Source: Flavobacterium sp. HJJ (GTDB taxonomy: Bacteria; Bacteroidota; Bacteroidia; Flavobacteriales; Flavobacteriaceae). Taken from it: a stretch of 64,000 nt of DNA. Every line of letters begins with the position of its first letter. The stretch's first letter is position 1. Below the pieces are notes generated by a model that saw only the letters and a program-made list of their open reading frames with translations, had not been told where the DNA came from and did not search any database. Made by a program: the position numbers and the translations under genes. This document shows positions 53,015-61,885 of this stretch, piece by piece. The stretch covers positions 62,001 to 126,000 of the forward strand of contig NZ_JADKPR010000013.1 in the NCBI RefSeq assembly GCF_015351475.1. The letters run 5' to 3'.

Positions 53015-53474
53015 GTGAAGAAAAACATTTTGATATTTTTAAGCCTATTTTTAATAGTTAGTTGTGCAAAACATAAAAGCGATTTTGAAAGGTTTGAAAT
53101 GAGTTATAATGATGGTTGGGCAGAACGGTTTTCTGTCGTTATTTGGAATGACGGAATATTAGAAGTAAAATTATTTAATGGAAGTGGAGAGAAAGAAATA
53201 AGAGGGAAAAAAATTTGAAAATATTAAGAATCAAATAGACAAAATTAAAAACATTAATTATCAATGTGTTGATTGTGGTATTGCATCAATTGAAATAGAA
53301 AAAAATAATAAGATTTATAAAACACTTCAAAAAGGTAAATTAAGTACTGAAACAAGTAATTTGATTGACACGCTCAGAAAAATAATTCATAATCCTAAGT
53401 TGTATTATTTATTATCTAGATATAAATATAAAATTGCTAATAGAATTATTGAAAAAGCAAAATTTGAAAAGTAA
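53015..53474 (+). pseudogene. Small lipoprotein gene with a frameshift in an A7 run
   Basis: It starts at a GTG (the nearby ATG at 53013 is followed at once by TGA) with a lipobox ILIFLSLFLIVSCAKH. The frame ends at 53218, just after seven A residues at 53207-53213. Reading one A fewer opens KFENIKNQIDKIKNINYQCV and continues to TAA at 53472-53474, for about 153 residues in total. So an indel in the homopolymer has split one gene. Polymerase slippage on the A-run, or an assembly error, are the alternatives. I do not recognise the family. Confidence 0.72.
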
Positions 53475-53509
53475 CATCAAGAAATAAAAGAGCTACACTA
53501 ACAGCTAGA

Positions 53510-53584
53510 GTTTCGTTGCGTGCGTAGCACGAACAATGAAACTCGTGTTGAACGGAACCGCTGTGATTCCGCAACTATGGAGTT
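53510..53584. repeat. Cluster of three adjacent hairpins
   Basis: Hairpin A: GTTTCGTTGCGTGC (53510-53523) with GCACGAACAATGAAAC (53527-53542). Hairpin B: CGGAA (53553-53557) with TTCCG (53567-53571). Hairpin C: AACT (53573-53576) with AGTT (53581-53584). The segment is much more GC-rich than its flanks. It lies between the frameshifted lipoprotein gene and the IS91-like remnant, so it could be an IS terminus. The remaining stretch to 53780 has no recognisable feature. Confidence 0.55.
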
Positions 53585-53780
53585 ATCGTAAAAGAGATTT
53601 GTAATTTTTCGAAACTATTCTAAAAAGTGTGTAAGTTTAAAAATATAGGGGTTTTCAATAGATAAATGCGCCTCTTTTTTTGGGGATGATTTCGCTTGGT
53701 TTTTTTTCGTGTTTTCCGTCACTTTTGAGCATAACTTCCCTTACCCGTAAAATTAGTTTTGACAGGAACTGGAATTTTGG

Positions 53781-54605
53781 CTACTGCCAAGATACCAAGC
53801 CGTCTCGCCGATAGTCTTTGTAATCAAAAGTCACGTTTTGGGCATCAATGTTTTTTATCCGATGGTTGCTAATGGCAATTTTGTGCGTGTATCTGCCTAG
53901 ATATTCCACTACAGATTTTGAACTTCCAAAGGGACGTTTAGCAAACACCACCCAAGGTTTTAGCCATAATTCCTGCCGGATCTGCTCATAACCAATAGGG
54001 TTTTTGGCTTTGAGTTTTTGACAATATTTAGCCCTAAAAACCTTTGACAATGCTTTGACCGCAAACAAAAATTTGCCATCGCTTGGGCTGTTTTTCCATT
54101 GCCTATTTTTGTCAACTCCACCACCGGGAACGATGCAATGCAGGTGCGGATGCAGGCTTAATTGCTGTCCCCAAGTGTGCAAAACCGCAATCATCCCCAT
54201 TTGCACTGCTTTGGCTTTGCCAAAATATTGAAGCGTTTCCCAAGTAGCTTCAAACAAAGTGTCGTACACTATTTTAGGCTGATGTATCGCCAACGGATTG
54301 ATGCTCTCAGGCAGTGTAAACACGACATGGAAGTAGGGTACGGGCAAAAGTTCCGTACTTCTGGCCTGAATCCAATCTTCACGCTTATTTCCTTGGCACT
54401 TGGGGCAATGCCGATTGCGGCAACTATTGTAACTTATAGTGATTTTGCCACAGCAATCACAAGCATCAATATGACCGCCTAATTCTGCTGTCCTGCATTT
54501 TTTGATGACTGATAATGTGCGCAACTGCCAAGTATTCAATCCATAGTTTTCGATTTTTAAGCCTATTTTTCGCAGTACATCCGCTACTTCAAAGAGTGGC
54601 TGCAT
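53781..54605 (-). pseudogene. IS91-family (HUH, tyrosine) transposase, C-terminally truncated
   Basis: A 274-residue remnant; family members are about 370-400 residues. Intact parts: the N-terminal zinc-binding domain (CDCCGKITISYNSCRNRHCP near residues 49-68), the HUH motif in SLHPHLHCIVPGGG near 154-167 and the catalytic-type Tyr in YLGRYTHKIAISNHR near 237-251. The frame breaks off after VTFDYKDYRRDG into LVSWQ and stop, where relatives carry on for about 100 residues. The start overlaps the end of the recombinase remnant, as in known two-gene IS91-like elements. Such elements transpose by a rolling-circle route; this copy is likely dead. Confidence 0.85.
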
Positions 54606-55193
54606 TTGGCAAAAAGAGTATCGAGTGGACTAAAAATACGCTGGCTTTCGAGTTGGGCAATCTGCAGATATTCCATCGTGGTTTCGATGTTTTGGTGTCC
54701 CAAAAGATCTTTGAGCGTCATGATATCCATCCCGAAGCCCACAACCATAAAGCAGTCCGATGAGAATTTTATGTTTTAGCAGTTTGGCCTTTTGCAGCAT
54801 TGCCCAGACTTCTTCCTTACTTAAAACAACAGGCAGTTTTTTTTCGTGCTTTATTGAAGGTAAACGAAGGTATTCATATGAAAAACCCTTCTGATTTCAA
54901 CAGAAAACGTAATCCATAAACACAGTGTTTGAAATACGTCTGCGAAGGGGTTTTGGACTTTTTTTGTTGGTAAAACAAGTAGTCCTGCACTTGCTCGGGA
55001 TCAAGCTCGGTAGGGATTTTGCCAAAATAGAGTGAAATCGACGCCACATGACGCGAATAGTTATTAAATGTACTCTGACTTCTGCCCAAGACTGAAACTG
55101 TCCGCTCAAAACGATCTAGAAGTTCAATAAATCCCGGAACTTCACGCCGAGCTTGATTTAAGATTAAATCTTCCGGTTTCTTTTTTTTGTAGC
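54602..55193 (-). pseudogene. Tyrosine recombinase of the IS91-like element, with frameshift and internal deletion
   Basis: The N-terminal SAM-like domain is readable (GRSQSTFNNYSRHVAS, then VQDYLFYQQKKSKTPSQTYF) from about 55190 to 54875. One extra T near 54880 shifts the frame to YEYLRLPSIKHEKKLPVVLS. That frame reaches the first catalytic-Arg region LLYGCGLR (about 54745). The text then jumps to DIMTLKDLLGHQNIETTMEY, box II's end with GH and the nucleophile Tyr. So roughly 90 or more codons with the HxxR segment are deleted. The stop overlaps the transposase start. The protein cannot be active. Confidence 0.75.
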
Positions 55194-55230
55194 CATAATA
55201 TTTGAATTTTAATTATATTCGTAAGGTACT

Positions 55231-55258
55231 AAATCTCGGTAAGTGCTACCGAAGGTTT
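55231..55258. repeat. Small hairpin at the right end of the IS91-like remnant
   Basis: TCGGTA (55236-55241) and TACCGA (55247-55252) form a stem with AAAT/GTTT flanks. Its position just outside the recombinase remnant suggests the element's end hairpin; this is inference from position. Confidence 0.4.
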
Positions 55259-55312
55259 AGTTCAACAGACGTTTGACGGGATTTTTTTTGCTTAATAGAC
55301 TTCTTTCATTCT

Positions 55313-55630
55313 TTATATTTTATCAAAAAAATGTGTCAAGATTTTTAATACCTCATTAAAATTATCATGTAGTCCAGCATTCCCTTCGCCTAAATTTATT
55401 TCATGCTCAGATGCCAATTCATAACTTTGGACAAGCCCTAAAAGACTGATTTTATGTTTAATTTTATGTACGTTATGTGCCGCCAAATCAAAGTTATTAC
55501 TGATAATATTATTCAAATATGTCTCCCTCTCGCCTGGAAATTCCATTTTTAAGACCTTAAATATTTTTTCTTCAAAAACTTTATCTCCTCCGGAAAGTTG
55601 TGAAATATAAGTAAAATTCGGTTCTTCCAT
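55313..55630 (-). CDS. Hpt-domain phosphotransfer protein
   Basis: A 105-residue single-domain protein. The region DLAAHNVHKIKHKISLLGL (about residues 49-67) matches the Hpt phospho-site, with His in VHKIKH as the likely phosphoacceptor. Helices before and after fit a four-helix bundle. Hpt proteins relay phosphate between a hybrid kinase and a response regulator. No such partner is adjacent, although a GAF-domain kinase lies 2.8 kb to the right on the other strand. Confidence 0.75.
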   Translation of the reverse strand: MEEPNFTYISQLSGGDKVFEEKIFKVLKMEFPGERETYLNNIISNNFDLAAHNVHKIKHKISLLGLVQSYELASEHEINLGEGNAGLHDNFNEVLKILTHFFDKI

Positions 55631-55739
55631 AATTTATTAGTCGGGGAACAAATTAATATTCTAAACAATTATTGCCTAGTTCCAGGCTACAGGAGTATTT
55701 TGTAAGATGCAAAACATTACTATTATGCATCTAACCATA

Positions 55740-57818
55740 TTATTTATTATAAATATTGGAACTGTTTCTATATCCAGATTCGTTTTTATACCAATTTTTA
55801 TAGTCTACGCCATTGCTTAAAACCCAATTTATAAATTTTAAGTGGGATACATCGATTTTTGCTTTTTCAATTGGATATTCAAAACGGCTTGGAAAATTAA
55901 GAGCCCAAGGTAAGTTATCTTTTGTTTTGTAATATTTTCCTACTGCAGACACAGAGTTATCAGCAGAAGTTCCAAAATAGGATTTGTCTGCTAAATCAGT
56001 TGGTGCGTAATTTGGCAGATGAACCTCTTTTCCTCTTTCTTTATTTACTATAATGAATGGGTTGAAAGGTGCCATTCCGAAGACAGCTGCATCAATAGGG
56101 TTAACCAAATCTATATTGACTTCTATTGTCTCTGAGGGAACAAATGGCTCGTTAGGGTTAGTGTTGCCAGAGCCATGTTTCCATGCATTGTCAAAAACAA
56201 TTATGGTAGCATTTTTTTGACCAGCTTCTGTTCCGTTACCGCTTGTTTTTATGTATCCTTCAGTATATTTTGTCCCTGTTACAGATAAAATCTGTGATGG
56301 AGTTACTCCAGGAATTGAAAAACCGAAACCATTTTGAAAACTAGCTCCAATAGCTCTTACCGTGAATTTTCCTTTCAAGCTGACTACCTTATTTTGCGCA
56401 TTTGTAATTCTATTAAAATTATAATCAATAACCAAATCATTAAAATCGTAATCTCCTTTTGATGGCCATAAATCTTCGAAAGCAAGTGTTCCAAATATAC
56501 TGCTGCTAGGGTAAAAGTTATTAAAAGCTAATTTCGGATCATTTGGATAGTCATCTGAACTATCAATTATGCCGTCTTTATCTGTATCTATACGTTCAGG
56601 ATTTATTTTTTGAACATCCAGTATTTCAACATTTTTTATTGGATTTGCGGTAGCATAGAAAACAGCATCATTAAAGTCATTGTCTCCAGCTGGGCGAATT
56701 AGATCTTCAAAGCTAATTAAGAACACACTTCTTTTTTCATCATAAAGCATAACAGTATGCTGGCGGTTTTTGATATCCGGCTCTGGATTTAACTCCAAGT
56801 TAGAATACAGCAAGCCCAATCCTTCTGTTGATTGTCTCGTTTTATCATCCCAGCCATTACGCATTAACATCCAGCCTATTACGGTATTTTTTTCGAAAAC
56901 GCCTAAAGAAACTTTATCCCCCGAATACAATCCTCCTCCTGAACCCGCAAATGAGGCATTTGGAAAAATCACAAAACATTCTTTGACATCTGCTGGTGTT
57001 TTAGGCGGAAAATCTCGGTCATAAGTATAGTATGCCAATACATTTTTATATCCAGCCCCTTCAGAAACAAAAGTAATCCATACCTCGGCTTTATCTAAAA
57101 TAACTAGATTATGCTGGTTATTTCCTAAAAGATATTCCGGATGAAATGTAGGAACAGGCATGTTTTCTGGTAATGCATTGTTTACATCTGTTAGAAAATC
57201 TTTGCTTATTATATCAGATTTAGCCAATAAATTAGTTGGCACCCCATTATTATTATATGTACCTATATAATTAATTTTGACATTAGCATTCCGTTTGCTG
57301 TAAAGGGCTTTTTCTATTTTTGAATAAAAGGGGTTCTCGCTAAATTTTTGACTTTTTTGTGTATTTTTTGTACCCCCAAAAGTAAAATTTACCGCGCCAT
57401 TTTCTATAGGTACTTTTGTTTCTGGGACAAAACCGACAAAATTGGTTTTTAAAACAACATCTGCCATATCATCTTCAAAAGTATAGTCTACTACAAATTC
57501 TCCCTGCTGATTGGTTATACCATTAATAATTTCTTTACCATTTTCTTCCTGAAAATTGGTCCAGACACTTACTTTAACATCTGGAACAGCATTTCCTTGA
57601 TTATCTTTTGTTCGAATGGTTACTTTAGCCTCTTTTGTATTCTTCCAGCTAAATGCTGAGGAAGCTTTTAAATTATCAATAGTAACCTGCCCTGGATCTA
57701 CAGGAACTTCGGAAGGATCTTTACTGCAAGAATTTAGCGAAAAAATTGCGGTAAATATTATTATTAATGAATTACTGATCTTACAAGCATTTTCAAAGGA
57801 GAAACTGACATTTTTCAT
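55740..57818 (-). CDS. LruC-domain surface lipoprotein
   Basis: The ATG at 57816-57818 gives 692 residues with a lipobox (IFTAIFSLNSCSKD, Cys near 31). An Ig-like/carboxypeptidase-regulatory-like domain covers about 55-135 (AKVTIRTKDNQGNAVPDVKV). A DUF4114-like segment contains IRPAGDNDFNDAVFYATANP near 372, and DTDKDGIIDSSDDYPNDP near 415 is a calcium-type D-rich loop. The C-terminal LruC domain has LAFEDLWPSKGDYDFNDLVI near 445. LruC proteins are surface-exposed in Bacteroidota and Leptospira; the ligand is unknown. It stands alone, with about 110 bp to the Hpt gene. Confidence 0.82.
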   Translation of the reverse strand: MKNVSFSFENACKISNSLIIIFTAIFSLNSCSKDPSEVPVDPGQVTIDNLKASSAFSWKNTKEAKVTIRTKDNQGNAVPDVKVSVWTNFQEENGKEIINGITNQQGEFVVDYTFEDDMADVVLKTNFVGFVPETKVPIENGAVNFTFGGTKNTQKSQKFSENPFYSKIEKALYSKRNANVKINYIGTYNNNGVPTNLLAKSDIISKDFLTDVNNALPENMPVPTFHPEYLLGNNQHNLVILDKAEVWITFVSEGAGYKNVLAYYTYDRDFPPKTPADVKECFVIFPNASFAGSGGGLYSGDKVSLGVFEKNTVIGWMLMRNGWDDKTRQSTEGLGLLYSNLELNPEPDIKNRQHTVMLYDEKRSVFLISFEDLIRPAGDNDFNDAVFYATANPIKNVEILDVQKINPERIDTDKDGIIDSSDDYPNDPKLAFNNFYPSSSIFGTLAFEDLWPSKGDYDFNDLVIDYNFNRITNAQNKVVSLKGKFTVRAIGASFQNGFGFSIPGVTPSQILSVTGTKYTEGYIKTSGNGTEAGQKNATIIVFDNAWKHGSGNTNPNEPFVPSETIEVNIDLVNPIDAAVFGMAPFNPFIIVNKERGKEVHLPNYAPTDLADKSYFGTSADNSVSAVGKYYKTKDNLPWALNFPSRFEYPIEKAKIDVSHLKFINWVLSNGVDYKNWYKNESGYRNSSNIYNK

Positions 57819-58436
57819 AAATTTTACTTTTTTAAGGATCATTATTAATGCAGATAAAGTATTTAAAATATTACTGTTTTAAAATGAAAAAGATGCATTT
57901 AAAACAACTATGAAATCATTAAATTTAAAATCTCTTTTAAAATTACAATTTAAATAGTAAAAAAAGCACGTATAAATACCTGATTTATAAAACATATAAA
58001 GCATTCAGTCACTGAAAAGCCCTGTCTGGCAGATTCATAAATGTCGAGCTTAAGGAAAGTGTAATTCGATGCGCAGCCTAAAATACCTTTTAACAGATTC
58101 CTCTTTCGATTTTACGCTTTTTCAAGTTTAGCCTGCTTTCTTCTTCAGGCAGGGTTTCAATGGTTTTTAATTTAGGAGCTGATTATTTTATAAACTAAAG
58201 TATAGTTAAGAATAAAACGTTTCATTTTAATCAAAACAAGTAAACATTGCATAGCCGGCATTTATCCCAACGGCAGATCTATAGCAAAAAACCGATTCAA
58301 ATTGTTACCAGTACTGTAATAATTAAATTATATTTTTTTTTAAATATAAATCAAAAATTTAGTAATTTCATATTTTGAAATAATATTTCGCTAACACATT
58401 AAACTGACTTTCAACAGATAAAGCTAATAACCTTGT
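57819..58436. other. Intergenic region LruC gene - GAF kinase
   Basis: A 618-bp AT-rich gap between divergent genes. The only structure I see is a 130-bp unit bounded by GAAAAGCCCTGTCTGG (58014-58029) and its near complement CAGGCAGGGTTTC (58146-58158), with an inner hairpin GCCTG/CAGGC at 58131-58150. No ORF or clear promoter pair was found. Confidence 0.5.
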
Positions 58437-59651
58437 ATGCATAAACCCGAAACTCCCGATAATGAACACTTCCGTTCAAAATCCTTGCAGGAATATAAAA
58501 TACTGGATACACTGGAAGAAGCAGAGTATGACGCCCTGACGAAAATAGCTGCTGAAATCTGTGGCACTCCTATCGCACTAGTGAGTTTAGTAGATGGCAA
58601 CCGGCAATGGTTTAAATCGCACCATGGCTTAGATGCAACCCAAACACCCAGGGATTTTTCTTTTTGTGCCCATGCGATCAATACACCTGATGAATTATTT
58701 ATTATTCCGGATGCTACTAAAGATGAAAGGTTTTTTGATAACCCATTAACAACTGACGGGCCTCATGTAATATTTTATGCTGGTGCTCCTTTAAACACTA
58801 AGGACGGTTATGCTTTAGGAACCCTCTGTGTCATTGATACAAAACCTAGAGAAGGTCTTACTGAAGGGCAAAAAGAATCCTTAAGAGCACTGGGAAATCA
58901 AGTAATATCGCAGCTTGAACTCCGAAAAAAAAACAGATTACTGGAAGAGTTAAACAATGAAATTATTAAAAAAAACATACAGCTCAATCAATTTGCCCAT
59001 CGCCTCACTCATGATTTAAAAGTTCCAATCAGCGGGGTAAACTCCCTGTTAACTTTCATAAAAGAAGATTACAAAACACTCATCAAAAATACTGAACTCG
59101 AAGAATGGATTGATTTAATCTATTCACGCAATGAGTACATGGACTTCTTAATCAATGGCATTTTAGAATATACGAAGGTTGCCAATGATGACGTTTATTT
59201 TGAAGATTTTAACGTAGAAACTGTAGTTCAATATATACTGAACAATGGTGTATTGCATACTCCTATCCGTGTAAACTACATTGATTGTGATGTCATTATA
59301 AACCATTCTAAAATAGGTTTTGTCCAGATTATTCAAAATCTATTATCCAATACAATAAAACATACCGATAAAAAAGAATGCAATGTCTGGCTCACGTTCA
59401 AAGAAAATGAAACCAGCTTTTCTTTTATATATGAAGACGATGGACCTGGTATACCACAGGAATACCGGGAAAAAGTCTTTGGACTGTTTGAAACTCTAAA
59501 TTCAAATTCTAGTAAAAACTCTGGCATTGGTCTGGCAACAATCAAAGCAATAGTAGACCGAATGGGAGGTACTATTTTCCTGCAGAATAGAGAAAACAAT
59601 CAAAAAGGCGTGTGTTTTTGTTTTGTTCTGCCAAAACACAGCAAGAATTAA
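58437..59651 (+). CDS. GAF-domain sensor histidine kinase
   Basis: A 404-residue soluble kinase. A GAF domain covers about 25-165 (ALVSLVDGNRQWFKSHHGLD, TPRDFSFCAHAI, FYAGAPLNTKDGYALGTLCV). A short coiled coil follows, then a HisKA-type helix with the phospho-His in FAHRLTHDLKVPISGVNSLL near 190-209. The ATPase domain has N box NLLSNTIKHTDKK, G1 DDGPGIP and G2 GIGLATIKAIVDRMGG. Such kinases sense cytosolic ligands or redox state. No response regulator is adjacent, so its partner is unknown; the Hpt protein at 55313 is a possible but untested relay. Confidence 0.9.
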   Translation: MHKPETPDNEHFRSKSLQEYKILDTLEEAEYDALTKIAAEICGTPIALVSLVDGNRQWFKSHHGLDATQTPRDFSFCAHAINTPDELFIIPDATKDERFFDNPLTTDGPHVIFYAGAPLNTKDGYALGTLCVIDTKPREGLTEGQKESLRALGNQVISQLELRKKNRLLEELNNEIIKKNIQLNQFAHRLTHDLKVPISGVNSLLTFIKEDYKTLIKNTELEEWIDLIYSRNEYMDFLINGILEYTKVANDDVYFEDFNVETVVQYILNNGVLHTPIRVNYIDCDVIINHSKIGFVQIIQNLLSNTIKHTDKKECNVWLTFKENETSFSFIYEDDGPGIPQEYREKVFGLFETLNSNSSKNSGIGLATIKAIVDRMGGTIFLQNRENNQKGVCFCFVLPKHSKN

Positions 59652-60084
59652 CTTCAAAAATTTCAATAACACATTTACTATTCTTACTATTAATATTTAC
59701 AAACTAATAAATCGGACAGTAAATCATAAGATATTTTTGAAACTGATCCAGCTTGAAAATCATTCCATATTGAATCTTACTGCAATTTTATAGATAAACT
59801 ATTTCTAAAGCTTCTATCTCTAAGATTGCTCTTGATTAAAACGAACTAAATTTCCATTTTTTCAGAATCTTTTTAAGTGGACGCAATTAGAATTTCAGTT
59901 TGTCAAAATTCAAAATTTTTTCTATTTGTTTTAATATTACTGCCTCTATATATATTTCTTCATGATTTAGGCTTACTAATTTTATAACTTTTATGTTTAC
60001 TAATTGCAGTACATTAGCATATACTGATATTATCACGGGTTTCCAGATATAAATTGCAAAGTGAAATTATGACAAGGTCTAAAA
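59652..60084. other. Non-coding region after the GAF kinase
   Basis: About 430 bp, AT-rich, with stops in all frames. I see no gene, RNA structure or strong repeat in it. Confidence 0.5.
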
Positions 60085-60450
60085 CAATAACTAAAAAAGG
60101 CCACACCAAAAGAAAGATTTACAGGAAAATGACTTAGTAGGGATCCACACCGATAGCATACCAAATGCAAAACATCGACAGCTACTGGTAAAAAACGGCT
60201 TCACTCGAGAGGTTTCCAAAGGCTGGTACATTGCAGCAGATCCAATTTAAAAAAAAGAGGAAACAACTGCTTGGTTTAGTTCATACGGGGATTTTATTTC
60301 TCAATTTTTTAATAAAAAACATAGGAAGAACTGGTGTATATCAACTGATCAGTCACTGCTTATCAGTGCCGCAGTAATTAATTATACGCTCTCCAGAAGG
60401 CAATGACAAGCCAATCCCATTGCTATAGAATATATCACTTTTCAATCTAA
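60085..60450 (+). pseudogene. Fic-family protein gene remnant
   Basis: The frame from 60110 reads QKKDLQENDLVGIHTDSIPN, then LLVKNGFTREVSKGWYIAAD, hits a TAA, and continues in the same frame as ETTAWFSSYGDFISQFFNKK and NWCISTDQSLLISAAVINY before a TGA near 60410. This resembles, from memory, the N-terminal region of Bacteroidota cell-filamentation (Fic) proteins, which have EVIKGWYI and SADQSLLLHAG at the same spacing. The catalytic HPFxxGNGR part is missing. The gene is clearly dead. Confidence 0.6.
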
Positions 60451-60464
60451 AGACTGCTATAGCA

Positions 60465-60671
60465 TCACCTGACAAGATTGAGATACAAAGAAACTTTTAA
60501 ATCATTGACTTTTGCTAATGAATCGTTTGGAATACTACTTATTATTGCTTTTTCATCAATAATCTTTAATTCAGCAGGGAAGAAAGATTGACTAAAAAAG
60601 TTTATCGTGTTGATTGTTTTGAAAATCCCATGGCTGTCATCTGTTTTTGCAACAATTTTCAGCATTGCCAA
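60465..60671 (-). other. Short open frame, possible gene fragment
   Basis: A 68-codon frame from a TTG; 17 further open codons precede it without a start. It contains AKTDDSHGIFKTINTINFFS and ends SLAKVNDLKVSLYLNLVR. I recognise no family. It lies in a decayed region next to the Fic remnant and has no promoter box, so it may be a gene fragment or chance. The rest of the gap up to 60860 shows nothing. Confidence 0.25.
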
Positions 60672-60860
60672 ATCATATTCTGATTCATTTTTGAGCCAAA
60701 TAAAATTTACAAATCATTTCTGATAATATATCATCTAATTTCTGGTCAATTAAATTTTTCTTTAGAAGATAAAGATTTTTTTATTTCACCAAGATTATTG
60801 GTCTAAATTGAAACCATAAAATAGCTTATATACATTCAAACTTTAGCTTATATAGAAAAA

Positions 60861-61841
60861 TTATTTGCTTTGAAAGGGATTAAATGAAATACCAATATTA
60901 AAATAACCATTCATATCTTGTTTAACAATCATGATCTCATTGGTAGCCCCTCGTTCTCTCAAGTTTCCTTGCAACGTACTATTCAATCCGCCTTTTAGAG
61001 TTGTGATAAAGTTTTTGCTTAGCATATATTCATATATAAAACCAGATTTAATTTCATTTCTGTTAAATTGATATACTTCCTTAAGTCCTGACTGATGAGG
61101 ATACACAAAAAAGGATTCATTATCAAAAGCTACACCCAACGAAATACGCCCTTTATCTAATAATGGCCTTCGCATATATACATATTTTGGCAACACAATA
61201 TCCAGTGACCACTTCGAATTGGAAAACCTATGTTCGAAAGTAAAAGTCGGTAATACAGGAAAAATGGATGTGTTGTTTGTCTGTAAAAGCATTCCTAAAG
61301 TTAATGTAGTTTGTTCTGTTTTTTTGAGTACAAAACTTCCTATCAAAACCCCATTAATTCTTTCAAAACCGCCATTTGATCCTTCGGCAATAACACTGGC
61401 ATTGTAAACGAAGGTTTTCCCAAATAATTTAGAATAGTATGTAAAATTCAGTCCTGTGGAATAAAAATGAAAATTTTCATTGTCGGTGTGAATTATCGGA
61501 GTGCCAATAGTTGAAAAATTTTCGTAATTTTCAAATTCCAAAGACTCGGATTTATAGCGTAAAGACCCGCTAAAAGTCCATTTTTGTTTTCTGATAATTG
61601 GTGCGTTTAAAGCTGCCTTAAATCTTTTCTGACTTTTAAGGGTTCCTTTTTCAAATAGTTTTCCATATAAATCAGCATCATAATCACCAGGTGAAAATTG
61701 TTCATATTGAAAATCCAAAAACCTGGTGGATGGAAAACGTGTCGTAACAGCTTTTACCGCCTTTTTTCTAACAGAATCAGCTTCAATCTGTGCTGTCATA
61801 GAAAATAAAGGAATTATAAGTAATAAAATAGTTAATCTCAT
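60861..61841 (-). CDS. Outer-membrane beta-barrel protein, DUF6268-like
   Basis: A 326-residue protein with a signal peptide (MRLTILLLIIPLFSMTAQ). The mature part alternates hydrophobic and polar residues over about 12 strands (WTFSGSLRYKSESLEF, FHFYSTGLNFTYYSKLFG, TLTLGMLLQTNNTSIFPVLP) and ends in NIGISFNPFQSK, as expected for a barrel. The layout fits the DUF6268 family. It starts 44 bp after the RND pump stop on the same strand and is probably in the same transcript; a link with efflux is inference. Confidence 0.7.
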   Translation of the reverse strand: MRLTILLLIIPLFSMTAQIEADSVRKKAVKAVTTRFPSTRFLDFQYEQFSPGDYDADLYGKLFEKGTLKSQKRFKAALNAPIIRKQKWTFSGSLRYKSESLEFENYENFSTIGTPIIHTDNENFHFYSTGLNFTYYSKLFGKTFVYNASVIAEGSNGGFERINGVLIGSFVLKKTEQTTLTLGMLLQTNNTSIFPVLPTFTFEHRFSNSKWSLDIVLPKYVYMRRPLLDKGRISLGVAFDNESFFVYPHQSGLKEVYQFNRNEIKSGFIYEYMLSKNFITTLKGGLNSTLQGNLRERGATNEIMIVKQDMNGYFNIGISFNPFQSK

Positions 61842-61885
61842 AGTTTAAAATTTAAATTCAGGTAAATTCTGTTTCATGTTTAAAA

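Noticed and set aside
53505..53600. Integron attC site
   Set aside because: ACTAAC and GTTGAAC core-like words are present but only about 40 bp apart, too short for attC, and no integrase gene or cassette array is visible.
53015..60860. Prophage or integrative element
   Set aside because: Only IS91-like genes and scattered remnants are present; there are no structural phage, relaxase or conjugation genes and no attachment repeats that I can see.
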